Assembly (NCBI GenBank): GCA_039033415.1
Contig: JBCCCR010000006.1
Coordinates: 124,001 to 188,000 of the forward strand
Source: Pseudomonadota bacterium
GTDB taxonomy: Bacteria > Pseudomonadota > Gammaproteobacteria > Xanthomonadales > SZUA-38
Direction: 5' to 3'
DNA length: 64,000 nucleotides
Part shown: positions 35,843 to 44,704 of the stretch, one piece after another
How the letters are laid out: each line of letters starts with the position of its first letter
Numbering within the stretch: position 1 is the first letter of the stretch
Position numbers and translations under genes: made by a program
Notes under the pieces: generated by a model
The model's input: the letters and a program-made list of their open reading frames with translations, nothing else
What the model was told of the DNA's origin: nothing
Database searches by the model: none

Positions 35843-36571
35843 ATGACGCAATCCGAAGCCAACTACCTGGATTTTGAACAGCCAATCGCGGAGCTGGAGA
35901 CCAAGATCCACGAACTCCGTAACGTCAGTTCTGACAACGCTATCAACATCGAGGAAGAGGTTGAGCGGCTGCAGGAAAAGCTGCGCAACAAAACCGAGTC
36001 CATTTTCTCGAGTCTCGATGCTTGGCAAATTTCCAAGCTGGCCCGGCACCCAAACCGCCCTTATACCCTCGACTACGTGGAGCACCTGACCGAAGAATTC
36101 CATGAGCTGCACGGCGACCGGGCGTTTAAAGACGACCCGGCCATCGTCGGCGGGCTAGCGAGGCTCGGTGGACATCGGGTCATGCTGATCGGCCAGCAGA
36201 AAGGACGCAGCACCAAACAAAAGGTCCTGCGCAACTTCGGCATGCCGCGGCCCGAGGGTTACCGCAAGGCGATGCGGCTCATGGAGACCGCGGAACGATT
36301 CGGCCTGCCGATCGTCACGATGATCGATACGCCTGGCGCCTATCCCGGAATCGGGGCTGAGGAACGCGGCCAGAGCGAGGCGATTGCTAAGAACCTCCAG
36401 GTCATGGCGGGACTGCGCGTGCCGATCATCTGCTGCGTCATCGGCGAAGGGGGCTCCGGTGGCGCCCTGGCCATTGGGGTCGGCGACCACCTGATGATGC
36501 TGGAGTACAGCACCTATTCGGTGATTTCACCGGAGGGCTGTGCGTCGATCCTTTGGAAAAGCTCGTACTGA
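35843..36571 (+). CDS. accA: Acetyl-CoA carboxylase carboxyltransferase subunit alpha, N-terminal part (frameshifted)
   Basis: 242 codons from ATG 35843, homologous to AccA from the first residue ([14 protein letters not shown]) through [32 protein letters not shown]-type motif (here [16 protein letters not shown]), [12 protein letters not shown] and [13 protein letters not shown]. Right after WKSS the frame meets a TGA, whereas the rest of AccA continues in the -1 frame (next entry). AccA with AccD transfers CO2 from biotin to acetyl-CoA, the first step of fatty acid synthesis, and is essential, so a natural null is unlikely. Five bases after dnaE. Confidence 0.93.
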   Translation: MTQSEANYLDFEQPIAELETKIHELRNVSSDNAINIEEEVERLQEKLRNKTESIFSSLDAWQISKLARHPNRPYTLDYVEHLTEEFHELHGDRAFKDDPAIVGGLARLGGHRVMLIGQQKGRSTKQKVLRNFGMPRPEGYRKAMRLMETAERFGLPIVTMIDTPGAYPGIGAEERGQSEAIAKNLQVMAGLRVPIICCVIGEGGSGGALAIGVGDHLMMLEYSTYSVISPEGCASILWKSSY

Positions 36572-36810
36572 CCAAGGACGCCGCCAGCGCTATGGGAATC
36601 ACTTCCGAAGCGCTGAAGAAGCTCAAGCTGATTGACGAGATTGTGCCCGAGCCTCTCGGTGGTGCACACCGAGACCCGAAGGCTATGGCTAGCACGCTCC
36701 AGGCGGCGATCTGTACCAAACTGGAGAATCTCGCAGCGCGGGACACCGATTCTCTCCTCTCCGAACGCTACCAGCGGCTGATGGCTCTCGGTCGCTTCAA
36801 GGGTGACTGA
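36553..36810 (+). CDS. accA: accA C-terminal part in the -1 frame
   Basis: About 80 residues continuing Acc[21 protein letters not shown], then [14 protein letters not shown] and [15 protein letters not shown]. There is no independent start with a binding site; the TTG at 36553 lies inside the upstream part. Counting residues between ILWK and AMGIT, the join needs exactly one added base, or re-reading of one base, to match other AccA proteins. It therefore belongs to the preceding entry. The stop at 36810 overlaps the GTG start of tilS. Confidence 0.85.
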   Translation: MEKLVLTKDAASAMGITSEALKKLKLIDEIVPEPLGGAHRDPKAMASTLQAAICTKLENLAARDTDSLLSERYQRLMALGRFKGD

Positions 36811-38098
36811 CCAGCCCGTCGAGCTACTGCAACGGGCCTTCGCCGAGCTGAAGCCCAAGCGGGTCATCGTCGCCTTCAGCGGGGGGCCGGATTCCACCGC
36901 ACTGCTGCTGCAATCCATCGAGTGTTTCCGGGGACCTCTGCGCGCGGTCCATGTCAATCACGGCATTCATGCTGATTCGGATCGCTGGGCCGCACACTGT
37001 CGCGACGTGGCCGAGAAACTCGATGTACGTTTTGAGTGTTTGGCTGTCCCCAGCGACCAGCTGCCCAGCCAGCCGAACGAAGGTCAGCTGAGGGACGCCC
37101 GCTACGCGCTGCTGGCTCAGGCGTTGAGCGAGGACGATGTGCTGCTAACGGCCCACCACGCTGACGACGTGGCCGAAACGGTGCTGCTCGCTGCGCTGCG
37201 CGGCGGCAGCAGCCACGAGCTTGCGGGCATCCCGCGCCTCCGACCGCTGGGTAGGGGCCAGGTTTGCCGACCGTGGCTGGCCGTGTCGCGAGAAACGTTG
37301 ATCGCTCTGCTCAAAAAGTCCGACTTTGCCTGGCTCGAAGACCCGACCAACGCGTCATCCGAGGTGCGGCGCAGCTTTCTGAGACAGCACATCATGCCGA
37401 CGCTGGCTGAGCGTTGGCCCGACGCGGCAGCCAGTCTCGCCGCCACCGCCCAGCGCCAGAGCCAAACCGCGGCAGCGCTGGACGAGCTCGTCGATCGTCA
37501 CCTGTCGGTCCACTCGGAGCCATCAACTTCGATCAGCGCAGAGGCACTGGATCCGCTATCACTTGAGACGCAGGTCCTGGTGCTGCAGCGCTGGCTGACA
37601 ACCCACGGCGTCGAACTACCGCCGGCACGCCGGCTCCGCGAGCTGCTCCAGCAGCGCGCCACCTGCGCCGACGACCGCCACCCCGAACTGTCGCTGGCGA
37701 AGCACCACCTGCGGAGCTATCGCCGCCATCTCTTTCTGGTACGCCACAAACCGCAACCGTCCTCCACCCTCAACACGCTGCGTTGGACCCCGGCCAGCCA
37801 GCCTGCGTTGACGCTACCCGATGGATCGAAGCTCACCTGGCAGGGCGAGGAGCCGCTGTCCGAGCTCACGGTTTCGACCGGTTTGCTTCGACGCTCGGTG
37901 AAGCGGGAGGGTGATAGTCAACACCGAAATTTGAGCAAAATTTTCCAGCAGCTGGGTATTCCACCCTGGTCACGCGCCGCGACCCCCTTGGTCTTTCAGG
38001 GTGAACTGTTGGTCCAGATCGGTAACGCGTGGCGCAGCCGACGCCTGGCGGCGTTCCTAAGTGAGCGCCAGCAGGAGCTGACCTGGAAATCGGTGTAG
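36803..38098 (+). CDS. tilS: tRNA(Ile)-lysidine synthetase
   Basis: 431 residues from GTG 36803. The ATP-pyrophosphatase P-loop is SGGPDS (26-31), followed by HVNHGIHADSDRWA, RYALL and LTAHHADDVAETVLL, then the substrate-binding and TilS C-terminal domains. It modifies C34 of the AUA-reading tRNA-Ile to lysidine. It overlaps the accA end by 8 bases; accA-tilS adjacency is common in Gammaproteobacteria. Confidence 0.95.
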   Translation: MTDQPVELLQRAFAELKPKRVIVAFSGGPDSTALLLQSIECFRGPLRAVHVNHGIHADSDRWAAHCRDVAEKLDVRFECLAVPSDQLPSQPNEGQLRDARYALLAQALSEDDVLLTAHHADDVAETVLLAALRGGSSHELAGIPRLRPLGRGQVCRPWLAVSRETLIALLKKSDFAWLEDPTNASSEVRRSFLRQHIMPTLAERWPDAAASLAATAQRQSQTAAALDELVDRHLSVHSEPSTSISAEALDPLSLETQVLVLQRWLTTHGVELPPARRLRELLQQRATCADDRHPELSLAKHHLRSYRRHLFLVRHKPQPSSTLNTLRWTPASQPALTLPDGSKLTWQGEEPLSELTVSTGLLRRSVKREGDSQHRNLSKIFQQLGIPPWSRAATPLVFQGELLVQIGNAWRSRRLAAFLSERQQELTWKSV

Positions 38099-38172
38099 CG
38101 CATGAGGTCGGCAACGGTTGCTATTCGGCGCCGGCAATTCCATTATGCGTCGCTTGATCAGACCACGAGACC

Positions 38173-38412
38173 ATGATGGCAAAAAAGGATTCCACACCAG
38201 ATTTTGAACAGTCGCTGGCCGAGCTGGAAACGCTGGTGGAGCAGATGGAAAGTGGTGAGCTCACGCTCGAGAATTCGTTGGCACAGTTTGAAAGGGGCAT
38301 GGAGCTGACCAAAACCTGCCAGGTGGCCCTCCATGCCGCCCAGCTGCGTGTCGATACGCTGCTGGAACAACCCGCCGACGAGGGAGCCGGGCCGCTTGAA
38401 GACTCGGATTGA
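38173..38412 (+). CDS. xseB: Exodeoxyribonuclease VII small subunit
   Basis: 79 residues: FEQSLAELETLVEQMESGEL and LENSLAQFERGMELTKTCQ are the XseB signature, a short helical hairpin that packs in several copies on XseA. Starts at ATG 38173 or the next codon. The ispA start lies inside its 3' end, as in many relatives. Confidence 0.95.
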   Translation: MMAKKDSTPDFEQSLAELETLVEQMESGELTLENSLAQFERGMELTKTCQVALHAAQLRVDTLLEQPADEGAGPLEDSD

Positions 38413-39262
38413 TGCGCTAACCCGGCAAATTAACGACGTACTTGCGACGCATCTGCCGACCGCCGACGTCGCGCCGGAGCGGCTTCATGAGGCGATGCGT
38501 TACGCTGTTTTCAACGGCGGTAAACGAATCAGACCCCTGTTCAGCTATGGTGCCGCCGCGGCTCTCAAGGTGGACGATCGCCAGGTGGACGACATCGCAG
38601 CCGCGGTGGAGCTAATACACGCCTACTCGCTGATCCACGATGACCTGCCGGCGATGGATGACGACGACTTGCGGCGTGGCAAACCCTCAGTCCATCGACA
38701 GTTCGACGAAGCCCTGGCCATTCTCGCGGGTGACGCCCTGCAGGCGTTGGCCTTTCGGGTGCTGGTGCAAGGCGCCGCCGACAAAGCCGACGTGGCGGTG
38801 ACCGCGCTGGCGGACGCCTGCGGATCGGTGGGGATGGCCGGGGGTCAAGCCGTCGACCTGGCGGCGGTTGGCAAAACGCTGACGCTCGATCAGCTTTCCG
38901 GGATGCACCGGCTGAAAACCGGCGCCCTCATACGCTGCTCACTGGCGCTCCCGGCGCTGCTCTATAGCGCCGATGCTGCGCACGTAACCGCGCTGACCAC
39001 CTACGGCGAAGCCGTGGGGCTGGCGTTCCAAATCCATGATGACGTGCTGGACGTCGAGGGCAGCACCGAAGAACTGGGCAAGCCGTCCGGCTCTGATAGC
39101 GACAGCAATAAGCCCACCTACCCTGCCTGCATCGGGCTGGACGCCTCCCGGACTATGGCCAACCGGCTGGTGGAGGAAGCCCGGGATCAGCTCACGTTGC
39201 TGCCTGGCGACACCGAGCTGCTCGCCTACCTGGCGGGCTTCAGCATCGAACGCCGAAGCTGA
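38396..39262 (+). CDS. ispA: (2E,6E)-farnesyl diphosphate synthase
   Basis: 288 residues from TTG 38396, which follows GAGGGAG by 9 bases and overlaps xseB by 17; no ATG is available before the conserved region. Both Asp-rich motifs are intact: HDDLPAMDDDDLRRG and QIHDDVLDVEG, as well as GGKRIRP. It condenses IPP with DMAPP and GPP to FPP for UppS and ubiquinone. In E. coli and relatives dxs follows directly; here the strand ends and a convergent gene comes next. Confidence 0.95.
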   Translation: MKTRIDALTRQINDVLATHLPTADVAPERLHEAMRYAVFNGGKRIRPLFSYGAAAALKVDDRQVDDIAAAVELIHAYSLIHDDLPAMDDDDLRRGKPSVHRQFDEALAILAGDALQALAFRVLVQGAADKADVAVTALADACGSVGMAGGQAVDLAAVGKTLTLDQLSGMHRLKTGALIRCSLALPALLYSADAAHVTALTTYGEAVGLAFQIHDDVLDVEGSTEELGKPSGSDSDSNKPTYPACIGLDASRTMANRLVEEARDQLTLLPGDTELLAYLAGFSIERRS

Positions 39263-39319
39263 ACGAAAGCGCTGCTGCTGGTTCGCTTTTTGCTCGGCCG
39301 CTCGCGCGTGCCTTGCCGG

Positions 39320-39973
39320 TCAGCTTTCAGCGTCGGGCTGATTTTCCGGGGCGGCTACCCGAAACTCCGCCAGCGACTCGCAGCGTTTGCAGATGTCGAT
39401 GATCAGCGGAAAGGGGGTGAGATCGCAGCCGTACCGCCGCGCGTTGTACACCTGAGGGACCAGAAAACAGTCGGCCATCGTCGGCGTATCACCCTCGCAG
39501 AATTCGCCCGTGGTGGGGCTGCCGGCCAGCATCGATTCAAAGGCTGAGAAGCCTTCGGTCATCCAGTAATTCATCCACTGAACCCGATCTTTGCCTTTGA
39601 TGCCCAGCTCCTTGTCGAGATACATGTTGACACGGAGGTTGTTCAACGGGTGAATGTCGCAGGCGATGATCTGCGCCAGCGACCGCACCCGACCGCGAGC
39701 GCGAATCTCTGACGGCAGCAGAGGCGCTTCGGGATAGGCCTCATCGAGGTACTCCAGAATGGCCATGGACTGACGGTAGACCCTCCCACCATCGGTCAAC
39801 ACCGGCACCAGACCCTGAGGATTCAGCTCGAGAAAGGGCGCCCGATGATGTTCTCCCCCGTCACGCAGCAGGTGGATCGGCACCAGGTCGTACTCGAGTC
39901 CCTTGAGATTCAGCGCAATCCTGACCCGATAGGCGGCGCTGCTGCGCCAGTATGAGTAAAGCTTCAGATCCAT
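39320..39973 (-). CDS. maiA: Maleylacetoacetate isomerase (zeta-class GST)
   Basis: 217 residues. The N-terminal thioredoxin fold starts LKLYSYWRSSAAYRVRIALN with the zeta-class SSxxxR active site (here SSAAYR, a frequent bacterial variant of SSCxxR), then NPQGLVP, and the C-terminal helical domain with CDIHPLNNLRV. It isomerises maleylacetoacetate to fumarylacetoacetate in tyrosine breakdown; the other genes of that path (hmgA, fahA) are not in the window. Divergent from a MarR-type regulator, which may control it. Confidence 0.9.
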   Translation of the reverse strand: MDLKLYSYWRSSAAYRVRIALNLKGLEYDLVPIHLLRDGGEHHRAPFLELNPQGLVPVLTDGGRVYRQSMAILEYLDEAYPEAPLLPSEIRARGRVRSLAQIIACDIHPLNNLRVNMYLDKELGIKGKDRVQWMNYWMTEGFSAFESMLAGSPTTGEFCEGDTPTMADCFLVPQVYNARRYGCDLTPFPLIIDICKRCESLAEFRVAAPENQPDAES

Positions 39974-40161
39974 GCTGCTGCTCCCTACTTCTTCTTATTT
40001 CTCCCCTCGGAAGGTAGCTTACCAAATGCGCGTCGGCCGGACTGTGGCCCCCGTTGATCCATGGCTCTTCGGCGGGTCGGGGCAGACAATGCCGTTCTCC
40101 GCCTGCCTGCTGCAGCCCGCCGCAAAACGTGCGACCATCACCATTTTGCTGCACCCGCCGC

Positions 40162-40623
40162 ATGCCTGACGCCTTCCAGCTCGAGTCCTTTTTCCCGTTT
40201 CTGTTATCCCGCCTGTCCAATCGCGTCAGCGCGGGCATTTCCGAAACCTACGCCTCGCGCTATCAGCTGAAGGTCAGCGAGTGGCGCCTCATTTGTCTAA
40301 TCGGCTGTTATCCGGGCGTTTCAGCCGGCGAAGTCGCTCAGCGAGGTGAACTCGACAAGGTCGCGGTGAGCCGCTCGGTGGCAACGCTGATCAGTCGAGG
40401 CTTGATCGAGCGAGAGTTTGACGAGGTAGACCGACGCCGATCGATGCTGCGCTTGAGCGCCGCAGGCCAGGCGATCCTCGATGACATCGCGCCGACCGCT
40501 AGTGCCTACAGCAACGCGCTGCTCGAGGCCCTGAGCACGTCGGATCGGGAGGTTTTGGAACGATGTCTCGATCAGTTGTGGCGGCGGGCACGACAGCTGG
40601 AATCAGAGGCGGCTGAATCCTAA
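40162..40623 (+). CDS. MarR-family transcriptional regulator
   Basis: 153 residues from ATG 40162; the open frame upstream lacks homology. The winged helix spans about 45-110 with SEWRLICLIGCYPGVSAGEV, then VAVSRSVATLISRGLIER and DRRRSMLRLS. MarR proteins are dimeric repressors often released by aromatic acids. Its place divergent from maiA suggests control of tyrosine or aromatic catabolism, an inference from position only. Confidence 0.9.
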   Translation: MPDAFQLESFFPFLLSRLSNRVSAGISETYASRYQLKVSEWRLICLIGCYPGVSAGEVAQRGELDKVAVSRSVATLISRGLIEREFDEVDRRRSMLRLSAAGQAILDDIAPTASAYSNALLEALSTSDREVLERCLDQLWRRARQLESEAAES

Positions 40624-40644
40624 GGCGGGCCCCGTCAGCGTGCC

Positions 40645-42345
40645 TCAGCGCCAGCTCTGTCCATACCAGCTGCCGGAATAGGGGGCCACATCAAAGACCT
40701 CTCCGGCGCCGAGCCGTTCCTTCAAGCCGTTCCAGAAGGCGGCGGTGAGAAGGTCTTCATGGGATTCGCGGAAGATCGCCAGCTGCGAAGGGGTTAGACC
40801 GAGAAAGCTCGGGAACTGGGCCGGAAAGACGTCCTCCGGCGCAACCTCATACCAGACGTCGCTCCCAAACTCCTCGAATTCATAGCGGGCCCGTGGGACG
40901 TTGCGAAACCGGCATTCGTCGAGCGAGCAAAGCTCGTCGTAATCATAAAAAATCACCCGACCGCTCCGCGACACCCCGAAGTTTTTCAGCAGCAGATCCC
41001 CGGGGAAGATATCGGTCATGGCCAAATCGCGGATTGCCTGACCGTAGTCCAGCACAATGCGCCGCTGCTGTTCTGCGTCGACGCGATTTAGGTAAAGATT
41101 AAGCGGCTCTAGCCGACGCTCGATGTAGAGGTGCTGGATCACCAGCTGACCAGCAACAACGCTCACGCTGTCGGCACACTCCTCGCGCAGCTCGGTGAGC
41201 ACCTCCTCGCTGAAGCGATCCAGCGGAAAGCGCAGCTGCTTAAACTCCTGCGCGTCGACCAAACGCCCTGCGCGGTTGTGCGTATAGACCATCAGATAGC
41301 GATCTTTGACGTCCTGGTGCGTGACTTTCTTAGGCGGGGCAAAGCGATCCCGAATCACCTTGAACACAACCGGGTAGCTATCGAGCGTAAAGACCGCCAT
41401 CACCATCCCTTTGATGCCAGGGGCCGGCACGAAGCGGTCTTCGCCCCGCTGCAGATGGCGATAGATGCCTCGGTATCGCTCGGTCTTCGCCTGCTTGGCA
41501 CGCCCCAGGATGCTGTAGAGCTCCTCCACGGGTTTGTGGGGAAGGATCCCTTTCAGAAACTTGACCGCGTCCGCGATGCTGATCAGATCAGCGTGGAAGT
41601 ACGAACGCGAATAGCTGAAAACCGAGCTCGCCTCGTCGACCGCGGTGGTGACCCAGTCCACCCGTATCCCCGGCGCCGGGTTTTCCAGCGCGACGAGCAG
41701 CGGCAAGTTTTTTTCAGCCAGACAGATTCGCCCGACGATGAACGCCCGGGTATTGCGATAAAAGAGCGGCCGGATGACCTCCAGATCGCGAATACTCGAT
41801 ACCCCACCGTGTTGGGCCAGCTGGCTGGTGATAGCGTCCCCAAGCCGCCGCACGCAGCGCTGACGGTCTTCCCAGGGCAGCCCCAGGGAATAATCCTGCA
41901 GCAGCTGCTGGCAGATTGCGCGAAGATCGCCGGTCCAGGGGTAGCGGAGAATGCTGGGCCGGGAGCTGACATGATCCGTGGGACCAAGCTGAGTTTCGGC
42001 AAACTCCAGCGCGGCGTTAACGCCAACGGTGCTGAACCGACGACGACTCACCGAGTTAAAGAAGGTTTTGTTCAGTTCCCGATCGATAGCGTCACCCAGC
42101 CGATCTTCGTAATGGCTGCGGGCTTTACCCCAAAGGGCTTCATCACTAACCTGCGCACCCAGGACTTGATCGATGCGGGCGATGGTATCGAGAACGAAGC
42201 GGTCGTAGAGTTCGATTCGCCGGCGCGCGTCTTCCTGCGCGCCGGCCCAGTCGCGGGTTTCAAACCGCCGGCCGCTGCTCTGGGTTATGGCCCTGAACTG
42301 TTGCCCGTACCGCTCAAATTCCGAGAAAATCAGATCCGAGAGCAT
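40645..42345 (-). CDS. aceK: Isocitrate dehydrogenase kinase/phosphatase
   Basis: 566 residues from ATG 42345 (E. coli 578). ATP-binding stretch PGIKGMVMAVFTLDSYP and VFKVIRDRFAPPK, catalytic region DYGQAIRDLAMTDIFPGDL and the following LLKNFG are conserved. It phosphorylates ICDH to push carbon into the glyoxylate shunt on acetate or fatty acids. The frame is open to an ATG at 42441, but that lies 58 bases inside the divergent DUF924 gene and has no binding site; a TTG at 42388 is another choice. aceA and aceB are not adjacent. Confidence 0.93.
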   Translation of the reverse strand: MLSDLIFSEFERYGQQFRAITQSSGRRFETRDWAGAQEDARRRIELYDRFVLDTIARIDQVLGAQVSDEALWGKARSHYEDRLGDAIDRELNKTFFNSVSRRRFSTVGVNAALEFAETQLGPTDHVSSRPSILRYPWTGDLRAICQQLLQDYSLGLPWEDRQRCVRRLGDAITSQLAQHGGVSSIRDLEVIRPLFYRNTRAFIVGRICLAEKNLPLLVALENPAPGIRVDWVTTAVDEASSVFSYSRSYFHADLISIADAVKFLKGILPHKPVEELYSILGRAKQAKTERYRGIYRHLQRGEDRFVPAPGIKGMVMAVFTLDSYPVVFKVIRDRFAPPKKVTHQDVKDRYLMVYTHNRAGRLVDAQEFKQLRFPLDRFSEEVLTELREECADSVSVVAGQLVIQHLYIERRLEPLNLYLNRVDAEQQRRIVLDYGQAIRDLAMTDIFPGDLLLKNFGVSRSGRVIFYDYDELCSLDECRFRNVPRARYEFEEFGSDVWYEVAPEDVFPAQFPSFLGLTPSQLAIFRESHEDLLTAAFWNGLKERLGAGEVFDVAPYSGSWYGQSWR

Positions 42346-42383
42346 GACGTCCAGAGATTGTTTAGGGTTCGAAGTGGTGACCG

Positions 42384-42980
42384 ATGTCAACTGAGATTCA
42401 CCCGTCGCAGGTACTGAGTTATTGGTTTGGACCTGAACCATATCAGGAAAGAAAATCGCTTTGGTGGGGCGGGAAGAAAAATGATGCGGCCATCATTGAG
42501 CGCTGGCGTGTTGCGGTGGAGCAAGCGCTCGCCGGCGGCCTTGAGGAATGGACCGCAACCGCTCAGGGGAACCTGGCGCTGATCCTTCTCAGCGACCAGC
42601 TCACCCGCAACGTTTATCGCGGTACCGCGCAAGCGTTTGCCGGCGATGCAATGGCCCGAGCTTGTGTGGCCCGCGGCCTCGAACGCGGTGACCTCGCCCA
42701 CTACCACCCGCTGGAGGCGGTGTTTTTCCTGATGCCGCTGGAACACCACGAGTCGATGGAGAGCCAGCGCCAGGCCCTGCAGCTGATGCGTGAGTTGCGG
42801 GAACAATGCCCGCCCGAACTCCGGAAAATTCTCGACTCCAACATCGAATATGCGCGGTCTCACGGCGAGATCATCGAGCGTTTTGGGCGTTTCCCCCACC
42901 GCAACGTCGCCCTGGGGCGGCCGTCGACACCGCAAGAGGCCGCCTACCTGGCCTCCGGTGGGCGCCGCTTTGGCCAGTAG
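42384..42980 (+). CDS. DUF924 family protein
   Basis: 198 residues: the start VLSYWFGPEP, then WWGGKKNDAAI, LALILLSDQLTRNVYRGTA and FFLMPLEHHES match DUF924, an all-helical TPR-like cytosolic family of unknown function. FPHRNVALGRPSTPQEAAYL closes the domain. It is divergent from aceK with 38 bases between start codons, so the two share a promoter region. Confidence 0.93.
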   Translation: MSTEIHPSQVLSYWFGPEPYQERKSLWWGGKKNDAAIIERWRVAVEQALAGGLEEWTATAQGNLALILLSDQLTRNVYRGTAQAFAGDAMARACVARGLERGDLAHYHPLEAVFFLMPLEHHESMESQRQALQLMRELREQCPPELRKILDSNIEYARSHGEIIERFGRFPHRNVALGRPSTPQEAAYLASGGRRFGQ

Positions 42981-43187
42981 ATTCCGTCAGCCGGTTGCCG
43001 GCCCGCGGTGCAAAACTTTTTCTAGAACAATAACCTAAACGCCGATTTTCCCGGTTTTACCCCCACCTTCCCGATATTTCCTGACTTTTTTGTTGCCGTC
43101 GGCAGAGCACCACTCGATGCTTCTTCGAAATGGGCGGACGGATCGCCGCCCCGCACCCAACACATACTGACGTCAACTGGAGGACCG

Positions 43188-44159
43188 ATGATGCGGTGTT
43201 TCTTCTTCGCCCTATTTTTCGCGCTGGCAGCGGCCTCGCCTGCCCTGGCTCAAACCTCCGCTTACGAGGATCAGCTGGTCGACAATCTGGCCCGAGTCGA
43301 CGCTTGGTACGCCTACCTTCGCAACTTTCCGTCGAGGCCCAACCTGCCTCCCACCGGCGAAGTCGCCGAGCTGGCCACCGCGGTGGCTCAGGTCTACGCC
43401 GCCTTTCATGATCAGCACGTCTCAGAGCACGAGGAACGGCTGAAGGCAGAGTTCGACGAGATGGTGATTGCGGGCCTGGTGTCACACTACCCCGTGCTGT
43501 CAGACAGGCTCGCCGTCACCACGGCCGTCCTGAGTTCGGGCCGGGCTGCTGATCCCACCGACTACGACTTTCGGCTGGCGCGGCTGACAGAAATGGTTGA
43601 GTGGCATTACTTTGCCCTGCCTCTCCTGCTCTATAAGGGCCCAACGCCCTACCATCAAATGTATCGCTCGGCCCAGGAGGCCTACCGCACCGCAACCGGC
43701 AAGCGCCCGCCTGAGCTCGACCTGGCCTCGGTCGACTGGCCGAGCGTCGCTGCCCGCGAGCTCGGGTCCACCGAAGTGGTTTCGATCAGCGAAAGGCGTC
43801 GTCGCGAGGCCGAGCAGCGCCTGGCGAAGCGCACGGCCCTAACACAAGACATCGCCCAGGCTAACGCGGCGAATCAGGCGCGGATCGCCGAGGAGGTCAG
43901 CGCTGCCCAGGCCGCGGCGCAGGCAGAGGTCGCCCGCGAGCTGGCGCGAGCGCAGCAGGTCGCGGTGGATCTTCCCGCAGAGGACAGCTCCGGCTCGTCG
44001 TTCTTTTGGCTGGTGCTGCTGGCGGCGGTCGCTGCAGGTGCTGCTTTGGCCTACCGACAAGGTTGGTTAAACCGGCAAATCCTGGACCGGGCCCCCGATG
44101 TCCTCGCGGCCACCCAAAAACTCTCTCCGCTCAACCTCAAGAAGGACGGACGCCCATGA
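43188..44159 (+). CDS. Exported membrane-anchored protein of unknown function
   Basis: 323 residues. Signal peptide 1-21 (cleavage after ALA), a helical region to about 200, a charged Ala/Arg/Gln-rich coiled coil (about 200-265), and a single membrane helix near the C-terminus (about 272-290, FFWLVLLAAVAAGAALAY) leaving a short basic cytoplasmic tail. I do not recognise the family. The segment WHYFALPLLLYKG recurs in the next gene as NYFALPKLL, so the two are related or interact. The ATG follows TGGAGGACCG. The 207-bp gap upstream is A/T-rich near 43010-43090 and may hold the promoter. Confidence 0.8.
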   Translation: MMRCFFFALFFALAAASPALAQTSAYEDQLVDNLARVDAWYAYLRNFPSRPNLPPTGEVAELATAVAQVYAAFHDQHVSEHEERLKAEFDEMVIAGLVSHYPVLSDRLAVTTAVLSSGRAADPTDYDFRLARLTEMVEWHYFALPLLLYKGPTPYHQMYRSAQEAYRTATGKRPPELDLASVDWPSVAARELGSTEVVSISERRRREAEQRLAKRTALTQDIAQANAANQARIAEEVSAAQAAAQAEVARELARAQQVAVDLPAEDSSGSSFFWLVLLAAVAAGAALAYRQGWLNRQILDRAPDVLAATQKLSPLNLKKDGRP

Positions 44160-44653
44160 AGCCGCGCATCACAAGCATTCTCTTATTGTTGCTGACGCTA
44201 AGCTGGACGCCACAGGGTATGGCTCGCTGGCCCTGGGACAGCTCTGCCGTCGACGAGCGCCAGCAGCTCGATCTACACCTCGACGCGCTGGTGACGGCAC
44301 ACGAGAACTTCAAACGCCTCGCCGCGGGGGACGCTCCGCCTCCCTTTGACCCGGCGCAGCTGGCGGACACCGTCGCCGCGCTGAACGATCTGCTTTCCAA
44401 CTCGATCGACCCGGGCAACGAGAAACACTACCGCGCTACCGTGGAAAGAATTCGCAACTATCTGGACGATCGGATAGACCGGATCGAATACGAAGTGACA
44501 CGCCTTCAGTTGTCCCGGGATGCGGGCGATCAGGCGCGGCTCGAGCGTTTGATCACGCAAAACTATTTTGCCCTGCCGAAACTTCTGGCGGTGAAAGAGC
44601 GCAGCCGCTACGAGCAGCTCGAGGGGATGGCGCGCGCCCAGCTGGGCCTGTGA
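44156..44653 (+). CDS. Small exported protein, partner of the preceding gene
   Basis: 165 residues. Start ATG 44156 overlaps the preceding stop (ATGA) and follows AAGGA. Signal peptide 1-23 (core ILLLLLTLSW), then an all-helical protein with many Arg/Asp/Glu residues and a NYFALPKLLAV segment near the end. Family not recognised. The tight overlap and shared motif mark a two-gene operon whose products act together in the periplasm or at the membrane. Confidence 0.8.
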   Translation: MKPRITSILLLLLTLSWTPQGMARWPWDSSAVDERQQLDLHLDALVTAHENFKRLAAGDAPPPFDPAQLADTVAALNDLLSNSIDPGNEKHYRATVERIRNYLDDRIDRIEYEVTRLQLSRDAGDQARLERLITQNYFALPKLLAVKERSRYEQLEGMARAQLGL

Positions 44654-44704
44654 TCTCCACCCCCTGGCCCAGGTGGTCCAGCCGCTGGGTTACTCGATCG
44701 CTCG

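Noticed and set aside
36545-36571. Programmed -1 frameshift in accA
   Set aside because: No X XXY YYZ slippery heptamer in the correct frame and no clear downstream pseudoknot; a sequencing or assembly indel is simpler, though not proven.
43021-43032. TCTAGAACAATA upstream of the exported-protein pair, similar to the TCTAGACAA sites before the MerR-type gene
   Set aside because: Only part of the 11-base motif matches and there is no second copy; treated as chance.
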